From the NCBI RefSeq assembly GCF_024628725.1, contig NZ_CP102409.1, forward strand, positions 2,699,001 to 2,763,000: 64,000 nucleotides of DNA. The letters run 5' to 3'. The notes beneath the pieces were generated by a model. It was not told the DNA's origin. It ran no database searches and saw only the letters and a list, made by a program, of their open reading frames with translations. This document shows, piece after piece, positions 27,988 to 36,747 of the stretch. Source of the DNA: Ruegeria sp. YS9. Its GTDB lineage: Bacteria > Pseudomonadota > Alphaproteobacteria > Rhodobacterales > Rhodobacteraceae. The position numbers and the translations under genes were made by a program. Each line of letters starts with the position of its first letter. Position 1 is the stretch's first letter.

Positions 27988-29052
27988 ATGAATATGAAGC
28001 GCGCATTCTTCGCACTGATCTGCCTGACTTTCGCCGTCCTCGCGCAGCAGAGCATGGCGCAGTCTCTCACGGTTACGACAGTGACCCGCCCCCCGTTTTC
28101 CTATGTCGAGGACGGTGCGGAAACCGGCTTTTCGATGGATCTGCTCGCGGCGCTGGCAGAGGCGCTGAACTGGGACTATTCCGTCAATCGGGTCGATTCC
28201 TTTTCGGAGATGCTGGGCGCGGTCCGGGATGGATCTGCGGATCTTGCAGTTGCCAATATCTCGATCACCGCGCAGCGGGAAACGCAAATGGACTTCACCC
28301 AGCCGATCTTTGAGGCGGGCCTGCAAATCATGGTGCCATCGGAAGCCGCGCGCCAGCCGTCGCTGCTGCATGCGTTGCTCTCAAAAGAGTTGTTCATCGC
28401 CATCGGCCTGGCCTTCGCCATTCTGTTGGGCGGCGGCATGCTGATGTGGAGCTTTGAGCGCCGCGCCCAACCCTATTTCGACCGCAAGCTGAACGAAGCC
28501 TGGTTTCCCTCGTTCTGGTGGGCGCTGAACCTTGTCGTGAACGGCGGTTTCGAAGAGAGGATGCCGCGCACGCCATTCGGCCGGCTTCTGGGTGTCGTTC
28601 TGGTTGTTTCGTCACTGTTCATCGTGTCCGTTTTCACGGCCCGCATCACCTCGGTCATGACCGTGGAGGCGATCACGGGCAGCGTGAATTCGGTGAACGA
28701 CCTGTATGGCAAGAGTGTCGGGACAATCACGGACTCGACCGCGGCAAGCTTTCTGAACCGGCGTGAGATTGAATTCACCGGCTATCCCGGGCTGGAGCAG
28801 ATGCTGGATGCGTTCGAGGCCAAGCAACTTGACGCTGTGGTCTTCGATGCACCGATCCTGTCCTACTACGCGGCCCATGAAGGCCGGCGGATTGCATCGA
28901 TGACAGGCGGCGTCTTCCTGCGCGAAAACTACGGTATCGCTTTCCCGACAGGGTCGCCTCTGGTCGAGGATGTCAACCAGGCCCTGCTTTCGTTGCGTGA
29001 AGACGGAACTTATGACGAAATCTATCGCAAGTGGTTCGGTACGCGGAACTAG
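27988..29052 (+). CDS. Prokaryotic ionotropic glutamate receptor-like channel
   Basis: A 354-residue protein. A signal peptide (1-25) is followed by the two lobes of a type-3 solute-binding domain (26-130 and 225-350) split by a channel module: TM1 (135-155), pore helix [15 protein letters not shown] (176-190) and TM2 (199-220). The ligand-binding Arg98 ([13 protein letters not shown]) and Asp287 (DAVVFDAPI) predict an alpha-amino-acid ligand. The stretch [12 protein letters not shown] resembles the SYTANLAAFLT gate of animal receptors. The K+-channel TVGYG filter of GluR0 is absent, so ion selectivity is unclear. It is probably an amino-acid-gated channel or sensor in the inner membrane. Confidence 0.82.
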   Translation: MNMKRAFFALICLTFAVLAQQSMAQSLTVTTVTRPPFSYVEDGAETGFSMDLLAALAEALNWDYSVNRVDSFSEMLGAVRDGSADLAVANISITAQRETQMDFTQPIFEAGLQIMVPSEAARQPSLLHALLSKELFIAIGLAFAILLGGGMLMWSFERRAQPYFDRKLNEAWFPSFWWALNLVVNGGFEERMPRTPFGRLLGVVLVVSSLFIVSVFTARITSVMTVEAITGSVNSVNDLYGKSVGTITDSTAASFLNRREIEFTGYPGLEQMLDAFEAKQLDAVVFDAPILSYYAAHEGRRIASMTGGVFLRENYGIAFPTGSPLVEDVNQALLSLREDGTYDEIYRKWFGTRN

Positions 29053-29393
29053 GTCTGCGCCTCGTCTCCGAAGAACGGTGTCATCTGCGCGACGATCACG
29101 GCGTTTTCATCCAGCGCGCGCTGCATCAGGGCACGTTCGTCGGGTTCGATCTCATGTCCCTGTGCCTCACGCTCGGCCAGGGTCCCGTAGCCGGTGACAT
29201 CCAAAGGCGCGGTGTCGGCCTGCTTCAGAATAGCCACCGTCTCGCGCACAGCCTCGGCTTCGTCCACGCCACTGGCATAACAGATCAGTGCCGCCCCGGT
29301 CGCACCGTCCGGCAGCCCGTCTCCATCCTTGCGGCCGATCTGGACCAGAAGGGTATAGACTTGCTGACGCGAGGGCTTCTTTTGCTTTTCCAT
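29049..29393 (-). CDS. Hypothetical protein (114 aa)
   Basis: A soluble, acidic 114-residue protein with no signal peptide. The N-terminus is Lys-rich ([20 protein letters not shown]), followed by a helical region. A mid-section ([26 protein letters not shown]) gives one cysteine. I do not recognise a family, though short proteins like this occur in roseobacter genomes. The ATG at 29393 was chosen over 29429 to start at the predicted first helix. Its 3' end overlaps the receptor-like gene by 4 bases on the other strand. Confidence 0.65.
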   Translation of the reverse strand: MEKQKKPSRQQVYTLLVQIGRKDGDGLPDGATGAALICYASGVDEAEAVRETVAILKQADTAPLDVTGYGTLAEREAQGHEIEPDERALMQRALDENAVIVAQMTPFFGDEAQT

Positions 29394-29730
29394 GGGCCAT
29401 GCATTACGCGCGGTGTTTTGAAGGGTCAACTGCTTCCATCGATCCAGGCTTTGAGGCTAGGATCTTCCGCAGCCCGCTGCCTGGCCTTTAGGCCCTGAGG
29501 ACTTGCAGGAATGCGACTCAGCAAAACCCTTTTCCCGTTTTCGCCCAAAAATTGAGCAGTGCTCGAATTCGATTCCCCAAGTTGAATCGGGCACATTTTT
29601 GCCACATTTGAGTCGTGATTCTAGCCATTTTCTGCTGAGTTCGACGCGTTTCCCGCCTTTTGCAACGATGAAGACAGGCCATCTCTACGCTGGAGCCACT
29701 GCGAAAGTCATTTTTTACAGGAGAATTAAA
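29394..29730. promoter_or_regulatory. Gene-free region rich in GANTC sites before the repeat-protein gene
   Basis: No gene is supported in this 337-base stretch. It holds five GANTC sites between 29515 and 29621 (at 29515, 29571, 29584, 29610 and 29617) and a CGATTC/GAATCG inverted repeat at 29570-29589. CAGGAGA at 29718-29724 is the ribosome binding site of the next gene. I could not place a promoter. Confidence 0.5.
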
Positions 29731-30228
29731 ATGAGTGTTCTGTCCAAGTTAATGATGACGACTGCAAGTGTGATTGCGCTTTCCGGAGTACCTGCTGTCG
29801 CTGTGCTGTCGTTTGTGACGCCGGGTGCGGCGTACGCTCAGGACGGCGGCGGCGATAACGAAGGCGGCGGCGACAGCGAAAGCGGCGGCGACAGCGAAGG
29901 CGGCGGCGACAACGAAAGCGGCGGCGACAGCGAAAGCGGCGGCGACAGCGAAAGCGGCGGCGACAGCGAAGGCGGCGGCGACAACGAAAGCGGCGGCGAC
30001 AGCGAAAGCGGCGGCGACAGCGAAAGCGGCGGCGACAGCGAAAGCGGCGGCGATAACGAAAGCGGCGGCGATAACGAAAGCGAAGGCGACAGCGAAAGCG
30101 GCGGCGATAACGAAAGCGGCGGCGATAACGAAAGCGAAGGCGACAGCGAAAGCGGCGGCGACAACGAAGGCGCGGAAACCAATGCTGAAAACTCAGAAGT
30201 TGACGCTATGCAGGGTGAAAACCGCTGA
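29731..30228 (+). CDS. Secreted acidic Gly/Asp/Ser/Glu tandem-repeat protein
   Basis: A 165-residue protein: a signal peptide (1-36, ending GAAYAQ), then 18 copies of a six-residue unit with consensus SGGDSE or SGGDNE (residues 39-146), and a short acidic tail. The mature chain is strongly negative and probably disordered; Ca2+ or cation binding is a guess from composition. AGGAGAATTAAA precedes the ATG. I do not recognise a family. It is a single gene closed by a strong terminator, and a GANTC-rich region lies upstream. Confidence 0.75.
   Translation: MSVLSKLMMTTASVIALSGVPAVAVLSFVTPGAAYAQDGGGDNEGGGDSESGGDSEGGGDNESGGDSESGGDSESGGDSEGGGDNESGGDSESGGDSESGGDSESGGDNESGGDNESEGDSESGGDNESGGDNESEGDSESGGDNEGAETNAENSEVDAMQGENR
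29845..30168 (+). repeat. 18-bp coding minisatellite, 18 units
   Basis: Eighteen uninterrupted units of GGCGGCGACAGCGAAAGC type, differing mainly at GAC/GAT, AGC/AAC and GGC/AGC/GAA codons. Units 12-14 (30043-30096) and 15-17 (30097-30150) are an identical 54-bp tandem duplication, pointing to recent slippage or unequal exchange. Every length change by whole units keeps the frame. Confidence 0.95.
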
Positions 30229-30322
30229 CCCACAAAGGGTGATCCTCTGAGATGAGCCTCATGCTCAGGACAGGTTTTGGTCGGGGTTCGGCCTCACCTT
30301 GAACGACACCCCAAAAAAATCT

Positions 30323-30353
30323 AAAGGCCGGAGCGGGTCTGCTCCGGCCTTTC
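30323..30353. terminator. Bidirectional terminator between repeat-protein gene and dapD
   Basis: Twelve-bp perfect arms (AAAGGCCGGAGC and GCTCCGGCCTTT) around a 6-base loop, with T-rich ends on both strands, between convergent genes. Confidence 0.9.
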
Positions 30354-30369
30354 TGTACAACCGCGGCGA

Positions 30370-31197
30370 TCAGTCCCGCAGCAACTCGTTGATGCCGGTT
30401 TTCGACCGGGTCTTTTCATCCACCCGCTTCACAATCACCGCACAATACAGGTTGATGTTGTTCTTTGACGGCATCGAACCCGCGACGACCACGGAATAGG
30501 GCGGGACTTCGCCATATGTCACTTCGCCGGTTTCGCGATCCACGATCTTGGTGGATTTGCCAATGAACACGCCCATCCCCAGAACCGAGCCTTCGCGGAC
30601 GATGCAGCCCTCGACCACCTCGGAGCGCGCGCCGATAAAGCAGTTGTCCTCGATGATGGTAGGGCCGGCCTGCATCGGCTCCAGCACGCCGCCGATGCCA
30701 ACGCCGCCCGACAGGTGGACGTTTTTGCCGATCTGCGCGCATGAACCAACGGTCGCCCAGGTATCGACCATGGTGCCTTCATCCACATAGGCGCCAAGGT
30801 TGACGAAGGACGGCATCAGCACCACGCCCGGCGCGATATAGGCCGACTTGCGGACAACGCAGTTGGGAACCGCGCGGAACCCGGCCGAGCGCCATTGATC
30901 TTCACCCCAACCGGCGAACTTGCTGTCCACCTTGTCCCACCAGCCGCCGTCTTGCGGACCGCCAGTCTGGATTTCCATGTCCTTGATGCGAAAGCCCAGC
31001 AGAACCGCTTTCTTCGCCCACTGGTTCACATGCCAGTCGCCGTTTTCCAGCTTTTCAGCAACACGCAGCGACCCGCTGTCCAGCGCGTTCAGCGTGTCTT
31101 CGATCGCTTCGCGTTGTTCACCTGCCGTAGCGGGTGTGATCGTGTCGCGCGCCTCCCAGGCGGCTTCGATGGCGGCTTCCAGTTGCGCGTTGGACAT
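30370..31197 (-). CDS. dapD: Tetrahydrodipicolinate N-succinyltransferase
   Basis: A 275-residue enzyme using succinyl-CoA on tetrahydrodipicolinate in the lysine/diaminopimelate pathway. It has an N-terminal helical domain (about 1-100) and a left-handed beta-helix of hexapeptide repeats (about 105-235; [34 protein letters not shown]). It shares the pathway with dapE at 26.6 kb. The GntR gene lies 108 bp upstream on the same strand. Confidence 0.96.
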   Translation of the reverse strand: MSNAQLEAAIEAAWEARDTITPATAGEQREAIEDTLNALDSGSLRVAEKLENGDWHVNQWAKKAVLLGFRIKDMEIQTGGPQDGGWWDKVDSKFAGWGEDQWRSAGFRAVPNCVVRKSAYIAPGVVLMPSFVNLGAYVDEGTMVDTWATVGSCAQIGKNVHLSGGVGIGGVLEPMQAGPTIIEDNCFIGARSEVVEGCIVREGSVLGMGVFIGKSTKIVDRETGEVTYGEVPPYSVVVAGSMPSKNNINLYCAVIVKRVDEKTRSKTGINELLRD

Positions 31198-31305
31198 GGG
31201 GCGTCTCCCTACAGAATCTGTTCATGTTGGTTTGGCCTATACGCAAGCCAGGCCCATGGCGCAATGCGACGAACACGGGCCGTTTTGCGGCTGACAGGCC
31301 CGTAA

Positions 31306-31905
31306 TCAGCTGGCGCGGCGTATATGTCGGGTCAGAATACCTTTTGCCGTGCTCAGGTCCTTCCGCCTGAGCGCCTGAACAAGCGCCGCGTGGTCCTTGT
31401 CTGTCTGCTGCACCCATTTCGACCGCCAGTGCGCAAACAAATGGCGTGCGCTGGCGATATGCAGGTCGTCAATTGCATGCAAAAGCCGGGGCAACCCGCA
31501 AGGCGTCAGAATGCAGCGATGGAACGCTCTGTTCAGAGCCTCCCATTGGGGCATCGTCTGCGCCTCGTCACAGGCGATGCGTGCGCGATCGATCTTTTCC
31601 AATGCGACCGGAGACATGTTCTGCACCGATTGCTGCAACGCCAGTGTTTCCAGCGCCACGCGCATTTCGATGACCTCTCGCACCTCTGCCGGGTCCAGCG
31701 CCGTGACCCGCATGCCCCGGCGCGGTTCATGCCGGGCCAATCCATGCGCCTCAAGCCGCAACAGGGCTTCCCGCACCGGAACATGGCTGGTGTCGAAGGC
31801 GCGGGCAATATGATCCTGCCGCAGCTTTTCCCCGGCGCTCAGCTCTCCGGTGATGATCTGCTGGCTGAGGTTCTGGTAAATCGTGTCGGAAATCGTGGCC
31901 GTCAT
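31306..31905 (-). CDS. GntR-family (FCD) transcriptional regulator
   Basis: A 199-residue regulator with a winged helix-turn-helix at about 5-70 (GELSAGEKLRQDHIARAFDTSHVPVREALLRLEAHGL) and an FCD helical sensor domain at about 75-195 (LNRAFHRCILTPCGLPRLL). It lies 44 bp downstream of a Ser/Thr dehydratase gene on the same strand, and probably regulates it and itself. The effector is unknown. Confidence 0.85.
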   Translation of the reverse strand: MTATISDTIYQNLSQQIITGELSAGEKLRQDHIARAFDTSHVPVREALLRLEAHGLARHEPRRGMRVTALDPAEVREVIEMRVALETLALQQSVQNMSPVALEKIDRARIACDEAQTMPQWEALNRAFHRCILTPCGLPRLLHAIDDLHIASARHLFAHWRSKWVQQTDKDHAALVQALRRKDLSTAKGILTRHIRRAS

Positions 31906-31949
31906 GAATTATAGATAAAATCCGCAACGCCCATCCACAACCAGATAAT

Positions 31950-32861
31950 TCACCCCGCAAGCGGGTCCGGCGCAATATTCGCACCGCACACCAGAACGGC
32001 CACACGCTCGCCCGGTTCGGGCCGATACACGCCCGAGGTCAAGGCTGCCAACGCCGTAGCACCAGCCGGTTCCACCAGAATACGATGCGCCTGCCACAAC
32101 ATCTTCTGAGCTGCCGCGATGGCGTCATCCGACACAAGGACCGAAGTCATCCCCTGCGCGAGATCAAAACAGATCTGCCCGATCCGGCGCGCGCCCAGGG
32201 CGTTCGCTGCAATCCCGGATACCGAGACATCCACCGGCTCACCGGCCTGCAACGCCGCATTCAGCGCGCACGAGGTTTCGGGCTCCACCGCGACGACTTT
32301 GCGCGCGCCGTCGAACCACGCCAACGCCCCGGCGATCAGCCCACCGCCGCCCACAGCGACCAGCACCGTGTCTGCCTGCAAGCCCTGCGCATCCCATTCC
32401 GCAAAGCAGGTCCCCTGCCCCGCCACAGTCGCCGGCGCATCATAGGCGTGTATCTGCATCGCTCCGGTTTCCGCTTCATGCGCCTGCGCCTGTGTCAGCG
32501 CATTGGCGTATTCGCCGGACACAACGCTCAGATCCGCGCCGGTCTGCCGGATCAATGCGATCTTGGACGGACCCGCCAGTTCAGGCACGAAAATCTTGGC
32601 CGGATAACCAAGCGCCTGCGCCGCAAAGGCCGCCGCTGCACCATGATTGCCGCCGGATGCAGCCACGACCCCTGCATCGGGCACGTCGAGGCTCAGCAAC
32701 GTATTGAACGCGCCGCGCGCCTTGAAACTGCCCGTGTGCTGCATGTGCTCCAGCTTCAGCTCAACGGGATAGCCCGGTATTCGGCTCTCGATCACCGGCG
32801 TCACCTGCGTATGTCCGTCGATACGATCCTGTGCCGCTGATATTTCGTTCTTCCAATTCAT
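31950..32861 (-). CDS. PLP-dependent threonine/serine dehydratase-like protein
   Basis: A 303-residue fold-type II PLP enzyme. The PLP Lys motif is HTGSFKARGAFN (about 51-62) and the Gly-rich phosphate loop is VAVGGGGLIAGAL (about 166-178); ASGGNHGAA is the substrate-carboxylate loop. It is short, with no ACT domain, so it resembles catabolic threonine/serine dehydratases or racemases more than the biosynthetic IlvA. The ATG at 32861 begins just before the conserved helix. It forms a likely operon with the downstream GntR gene. Confidence 0.85.
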   Translation of the reverse strand: MNWKNEISAAQDRIDGHTQVTPVIESRIPGYPVELKLEHMQHTGSFKARGAFNTLLSLDVPDAGVVAASGGNHGAAAAFAAQALGYPAKIFVPELAGPSKIALIRQTGADLSVVSGEYANALTQAQAHEAETGAMQIHAYDAPATVAGQGTCFAEWDAQGLQADTVLVAVGGGGLIAGALAWFDGARKVVAVEPETSCALNAALQAGEPVDVSVSGIAANALGARRIGQICFDLAQGMTSVLVSDDAIAAAQKMLWQAHRILVEPAGATALAALTSGVYRPEPGERVAVLVCGANIAPDPLAG

Positions 32862-32940
32862 TCTTGTCTTTCCGTGACTGGCACTCTGCCCGCGAACCCT
32901 ATAGCTGTTTGGAAAACACGCAAGCAGGGATCGATCACCC

Positions 32941-33783
32941 ATGAGAGAAGACCGCCACAATCCGTTTCGCGATGCGCAGACAGATCGCTCGACAGCGAGC
33001 GAAGTGCCGGACACGCCGCAAACGCGATCGTCCGCCTATCGCCTTGCCTTTGCCGATGACGAATTCCTGTGCCGGGACGAACTGCGCCCGGTGCGTCTGC
33101 AACTGGAACTGTTGAAACCCGAGATGATCATGAGCGAGCGCGAGATCACCTCGACCATCGTGATGTTCGGCGGCGCGCGCATCCCTGAACCATCGCAGAA
33201 ACACACCGCACGAACGGAAACACTGGCCGGTCTGTCGACCTATTACGACGAGGCGCGCGAGTTCGCGCGGCTGATGACCGTGAAATCGAACGAGACCGGC
33301 TGCCGCGAAAACGTGATCGTGACGGGCGGTGGCCCCGGTGTGATGGAGGCAGGCAACCGTGGTGCACAGGACGCGGGCGGATGCTCTATCGGGTTGAATA
33401 TCGTTCTGCCGCACGAGCAGGCCCCGAACCTTTATGTGACGCCGGATCTCAGTTTCAACTTTCACTATTTTGCCATCCGCAAGATGCATTTCCTGATGCG
33501 GGCCCGCGCCATCACAATCTTCCCCGGCGGCTTCGGGACAATGGATGAGTTGTTCGAATCCCTGACTCTGATTCAGACCGGCCGGATGGAGCGCGTGCCT
33601 TTCCTGCTGTTTGGTCGCGAATTCTGGGAGAGGGTCATAAACTGGAAAGCACTGGCCGATGCCGGCACCATCTCGGACGAGGATCTTGACCTGTTCCGCT
33701 TTGTGAACACGGCGCAGGAAGCGGTCGAGATCATCGAAAACTGGGAGCCCGCCCCGCCCCGCGACGAAATTCCGGGGCGCTGA
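32941..33783 (+). CDS. LOG family protein (cytokinin riboside phosphoribohydrolase fold)
   Basis: A 280-residue protein of the long LOG/TIGR00730 type. The Rossmann motif GGGPGVMEAGNRGA (129-142), the catalytic Arg-Lys pair at 180-181 and the hallmark PGGFGTMDELFE (195-206) are all present. It likely hydrolyses nucleoside 5'-monophosphates to base plus ribose 5-phosphate. The N-terminal extension of about 70 residues is typical of the longer subgroup. Three bases separate it from the next gene. Confidence 0.9.
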   Translation: MREDRHNPFRDAQTDRSTASEVPDTPQTRSSAYRLAFADDEFLCRDELRPVRLQLELLKPEMIMSEREITSTIVMFGGARIPEPSQKHTARTETLAGLSTYYDEAREFARLMTVKSNETGCRENVIVTGGGPGVMEAGNRGAQDAGGCSIGLNIVLPHEQAPNLYVTPDLSFNFHYFAIRKMHFLMRARAITIFPGGFGTMDELFESLTLIQTGRMERVPFLLFGREFWERVINWKALADAGTISDEDLDLFRFVNTAQEAVEIIENWEPAPPRDEIPGR

Positions 33784-33786
33784 ACC

Positions 33787-34884
33787 ATGGCCCCCAAGAC
33801 CGGAGAGATGCTGCATCTGCGCGGAAATGCCCTGAGCAAGGGCGAACCTGTGGCGCTGCCGCTGACCCAAAGCAGCATGTACCACCTGCCGGGCGCCCCG
33901 GACGGACAGGCGAGTTACGGCCGGGTGGACAACCCGACCTGGGTGCATCTGGAACATGTTCTGTCGCATTTGGAAGACGCACCGTGCCTCAGCTTTCCCT
34001 CGGGCATGGCGGCGATTTCCGCGGCGCTGTTTGCCACCGTAAAGGCCGGGTCACGCCTGCTGATCCCCTCCGACGGCTATTACGTGACGCGCCTTTTGGC
34101 CGATCGTTTCCTGTCGCGGCTGGGTGTGATTGTTGAAGAACGCCCCACCATCGCCTTTGCCGAAGGCGGTTTTGACGGATTCGATGTTGTCTTTGCCGAA
34201 AGCCCCTCGAATCCCGGGTTGGACATGATCGATCTGACAACGGTCGCGGATCAGGTGCGTGCTGCCGGGGGCGTAACCATTGCCGACAACACGACGATGA
34301 CGCCGCTGGGTCAGCGCCCTCTGGATCTGGGCATCGATGTGGTCGTCTCGTCCGATACCAAGGCGATGGGCGGGCATTCCGACATGCTGATGGGCCATGT
34401 GGCCAGCCGCGACAGCGACATCATGGAACGGGTCGGGGAATGGCGAAAAGTCTCCGGCTCGATTCCGGGGCCACATGAAGCATGGCTGCTGCATCGCGGC
34501 CTTGAAACTCTGGACGTTCGGTTCGACCGGATGTGCAGCTCGGCTGAAGTATTGGCCGAACGCCTGGCAGCACATCCCGCAGTGAAACGGGTTCGCTATC
34601 CCGGGCTGGCCGATGACCCGTCGCACAAACTGGCGCAAGAGCAGGCCACACGGTTCGGCTTTCTACTGTCCCTGACGCTGAACAGCGAAGACCAGGCCGA
34701 AGCCTTCATCAACAATTGCCCGCTTCTGCGCCCGGCCACGTCATTCGGGGGCGTCCACAGCTCGGCCGAGCGGCGCGCGCGTTGGGGCGACGACGTTGAT
34801 CCGGCCTTCATCCGCCTGTCCGTCGGATGCGAACCAGTGGACGAACTATGGCACGCTATCGAAACCAGCCTGAACGCTGTGTGA
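33787..34884 (+). CDS. Cys/Met metabolism PLP-dependent lyase (MetC-like)
   Basis: A 365-residue enzyme of the Cys/Met-metabolism family (cystathionine beta-lyase/gamma-synthase type). The PLP lysine is Lys192 in SSDTKAMGGHSDMLMG; FAESPSNPGLDMID and SFGGVHSS are further family motifs. The exact reaction cannot be fixed; cystathionine beta-lyase is the best guess. It is translated right after the LOG gene, so the pair is an operon. Confidence 0.88.
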   Translation: MAPKTGEMLHLRGNALSKGEPVALPLTQSSMYHLPGAPDGQASYGRVDNPTWVHLEHVLSHLEDAPCLSFPSGMAAISAALFATVKAGSRLLIPSDGYYVTRLLADRFLSRLGVIVEERPTIAFAEGGFDGFDVVFAESPSNPGLDMIDLTTVADQVRAAGGVTIADNTTMTPLGQRPLDLGIDVVVSSDTKAMGGHSDMLMGHVASRDSDIMERVGEWRKVSGSIPGPHEAWLLHRGLETLDVRFDRMCSSAEVLAERLAAHPAVKRVRYPGLADDPSHKLAQEQATRFGFLLSLTLNSEDQAEAFINNCPLLRPATSFGGVHSSAERRARWGDDVDPAFIRLSVGCEPVDELWHAIETSLNAV

Positions 34885-35268
34885 TTACTTTTTGGGTTCA
34901 CGCAGCTCTTTGAACACGTAGATCGGCAGCACCACGCTGGCGATCAACGCCCCCAGCCAGACCAGCAGCGTCGCAGCCAGCAGGTTCGAAACCCCGCCAA
35001 CGGTCAGCCCGGCGGCAACCAGGTCGGTCACGAAAAGGCCCACGAAGGTCACGATCAAGGCGATACCGCCCTTCAGGGCAGGTGCTTTCTTTTCGCCCAG
35101 TTTCAGGATCAGCGGTTCGGCCACAACCTGCACAACGGTGAAGACAATCACCACTACGATGAACGAGATCGGCTTGATCGCAAATCCAGACAAGATCAGA
35201 GAGGCAAGCAACAACCCAATGGCATTCCCGGCCAGCAAAGCCAGGGCGGATTTTATTCTGCGCGTCAT
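34885..35268 (-). CDS. Small four-helix membrane protein (holin-superfamily-like)
   Basis: A 127-residue integral membrane protein with four predicted helices (about 7-25, 33-53, 72-90 and 95-120) and basic ends. The pattern resembles the phage-holin-family/DUF membrane proteins common in bacterial chromosomes; nothing else here is phage-like, so a lytic role is unlikely. GGAG precedes the ATG at 35268. It is convergent with the MetC-like gene with no gap. Confidence 0.65.
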   Translation of the reverse strand: MTRRIKSALALLAGNAIGLLLASLILSGFAIKPISFIVVVIVFTVVQVVAEPLILKLGEKKAPALKGGIALIVTFVGLFVTDLVAAGLTVGGVSNLLAATLLVWLGALIASVVLPIYVFKELREPKK

Positions 35269-35363
35269 GCGGCGATCTCCGTCAATCAATAGGTACAAAC
35301 ATGCAGATACTATCAGGCCTGCGGGATTTTACGAAACAATTCAATCGCCTCTTTCGTTTTACC

Positions 35364-35393
35364 CGTTGAAATCGCATGGTAGAACACCTTCAT
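35364..35393 (+). promoter_or_regulatory. Possible heat-shock (sigma-32) promoter of the CbpA-like gene
   Basis: CGTTGAAA, 15 bases, CCTTCAT resembles the sigma-32 pattern CTTGAAA-N13-15-CCCCAT, about 35 bp before the start codon. Two to three mismatches make this tentative. Confidence 0.3.
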
Positions 35394-35428
35394 CCTGATC
35401 AAACCTGTCCCTGACCTGAGAGAGTGAT

Positions 35429-36349
35429 ATGAGCGACGACCCCTACACCGTTCTTGGTGTCTCGAAGGACGCCAGCGCAGCCGAGATCAAGAAAGCCTAC
35501 CGGCGCATTGCCAAGGATTGCCATCCGGATCTGAAACCGGGCGATGACGCGGCCGAGGCCAAGTTCAAGGCCGCTGCCGCAGCCTATGATCTATTGAAAG
35601 ACCCTGAAACACGTGCGCGTTTTGACAACGGGGAAATAGACGCCTCGGGTCAAGAGCGCCCGCAACAGCAGTATTACCGAGAGTATGCCGAGGCCGCTGG
35701 AAACCCCTATCGGGGGCGTCAGGCGGATCCCGACGACATGTCAGACATCTTCGCCGAGTTCATGCGCGGTCGCGGCGGTTTTGGCGGTCAGCGCAGCCAC
35801 GAGTTTCACGCTCCGGGTCACAATCTGAACTACACCCTGCAAATCAGCTTTCTGGACTCCGTGTTCGGCGCCAGTCAGAAATTGACCTTGCCGGATGGGG
35901 ACCGGATCGAGGTCAAAATCCCGGCCGGTATCACCGACGGCCAGACCATCCGGTTGCGCGGCAAAGGCGCGCCGGGATATGGCGAAGGCCCTCCGGGTGA
36001 CGCTCTGGTGACGGTTTCGGTCGCCAAGCACCCGGTTTTTGAACGTCATGGCGACGACATCCATATCACGCTGCCGATCACAATCGACGAGGCCATTCTG
36101 GGCGGAAAAGTCCCGGCCCCGACCATTGACGGCGGTGTGAATGTCAACGTGCCAGCGGGCACCAGCAGCGGCAAAACGCTCCGGTTGCGCGGCAAAGGCG
36201 TGAAAAAGCGCGGCTCGTCCGGCCGTGGGGACCAGCTGATTGAGCTGACCATTGCGACACCGGACAAGATCGATGATGAACTGAAGCAGTTCATGGAAAC
36301 CTGGCGTCAAAAGCATCGCTATGATCCGCGGAAAGGAATGCAGCTATGA
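35429..36349 (+). CDS. cbpA: J-domain co-chaperone, CbpA type
   Basis: A 306-residue DnaJ-like protein: J domain at 4-68 with HPD at 32-34, a short linker, and the two C-terminal substrate-binding beta domains (about 135-305). The Cys-rich zinc finger is absent, which defines the CbpA class. It stimulates DnaK. Its stop codon overlaps the start of the next gene (ATGA), which encodes its modulator. Confidence 0.92.
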   Translation: MSDDPYTVLGVSKDASAAEIKKAYRRIAKDCHPDLKPGDDAAEAKFKAAAAAYDLLKDPETRARFDNGEIDASGQERPQQQYYREYAEAAGNPYRGRQADPDDMSDIFAEFMRGRGGFGGQRSHEFHAPGHNLNYTLQISFLDSVFGASQKLTLPDGDRIEVKIPAGITDGQTIRLRGKGAPGYGEGPPGDALVTVSVAKHPVFERHGDDIHITLPITIDEAILGGKVPAPTIDGGVNVNVPAGTSSGKTLRLRGKGVKKRGSSGRGDQLIELTIATPDKIDDELKQFMETWRQKHRYDPRKGMQL

Positions 36350-36684
36350 CCCTGACCGAAAAGGAACTGATCGAAACGGTCACCCGCCTGACCTCGGACC
36401 GCCTGACCGAATACCTGGCGGCGGAAATCGTGATTCCGGAACAGTCGGATCAAGGGCTGGTTTATCAAAATATCGACGTCGCCCGTCTGGAACTAGCCTG
36501 CGAGTTGCACGAACAGTACGACATGGAGGCCGATGCACTGTCGATGATGATCTCACTGATCGACCAGTTGCACGGGCTGCGGGCCGAACTGCGCGAAGTT
36601 CTGAATGCAATCGAGGCGCAACCCGAACCTGTGCGGCAGCAACTGGTCAAGGTCATCGGTACAGCGCGATTCCGTCGCAGATAA
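36346..36684 (+). CDS. cbpM: CbpM-like chaperone modulator
   Basis: A 112-residue helical protein of the MerR-HTH-like CbpM family, which binds the J domain of CbpA and inhibits it. Features include YQNIDVARLELACELHEQYDMEADALSMMISLIDQLHGLRAELR (about 40-83). Immediate overlap with the cbpA-like gene supports the pairing. Confidence 0.82.
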   Translation: MTLTEKELIETVTRLTSDRLTEYLAAEIVIPEQSDQGLVYQNIDVARLELACELHEQYDMEADALSMMISLIDQLHGLRAELREVLNAIEAQPEPVRQQLVKVIGTARFRRR

Positions 36685-36747
36685 CGGGGTTTTGGACTCA
36701 GAACATTTGGATTAGAAGGCCGGCTTGATCCTTTGACAGGTGGCGCC

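Noticed and set aside
29845..30168. CRISPR array
   Set aside because: The repeats are 18 bp, directly adjacent with no unique spacers, and in frame within a signal-peptide protein gene.
29825..30250. Long open frames in other frames and on the opposite strand across the repeat region (Ala/Lys-rich and Leu/Ser/Pro-rich products)
   Set aside because: An 18-bp repeat with no stop in any frame keeps all frames open automatically; these have no signal peptide or ribosome binding site, unlike the SGGDSE frame.
34885..35268. Prophage remnant suggested by the holin-like membrane protein
   Set aside because: No other phage gene, integrase or att site is nearby, and such small membrane proteins are common in chromosomes.
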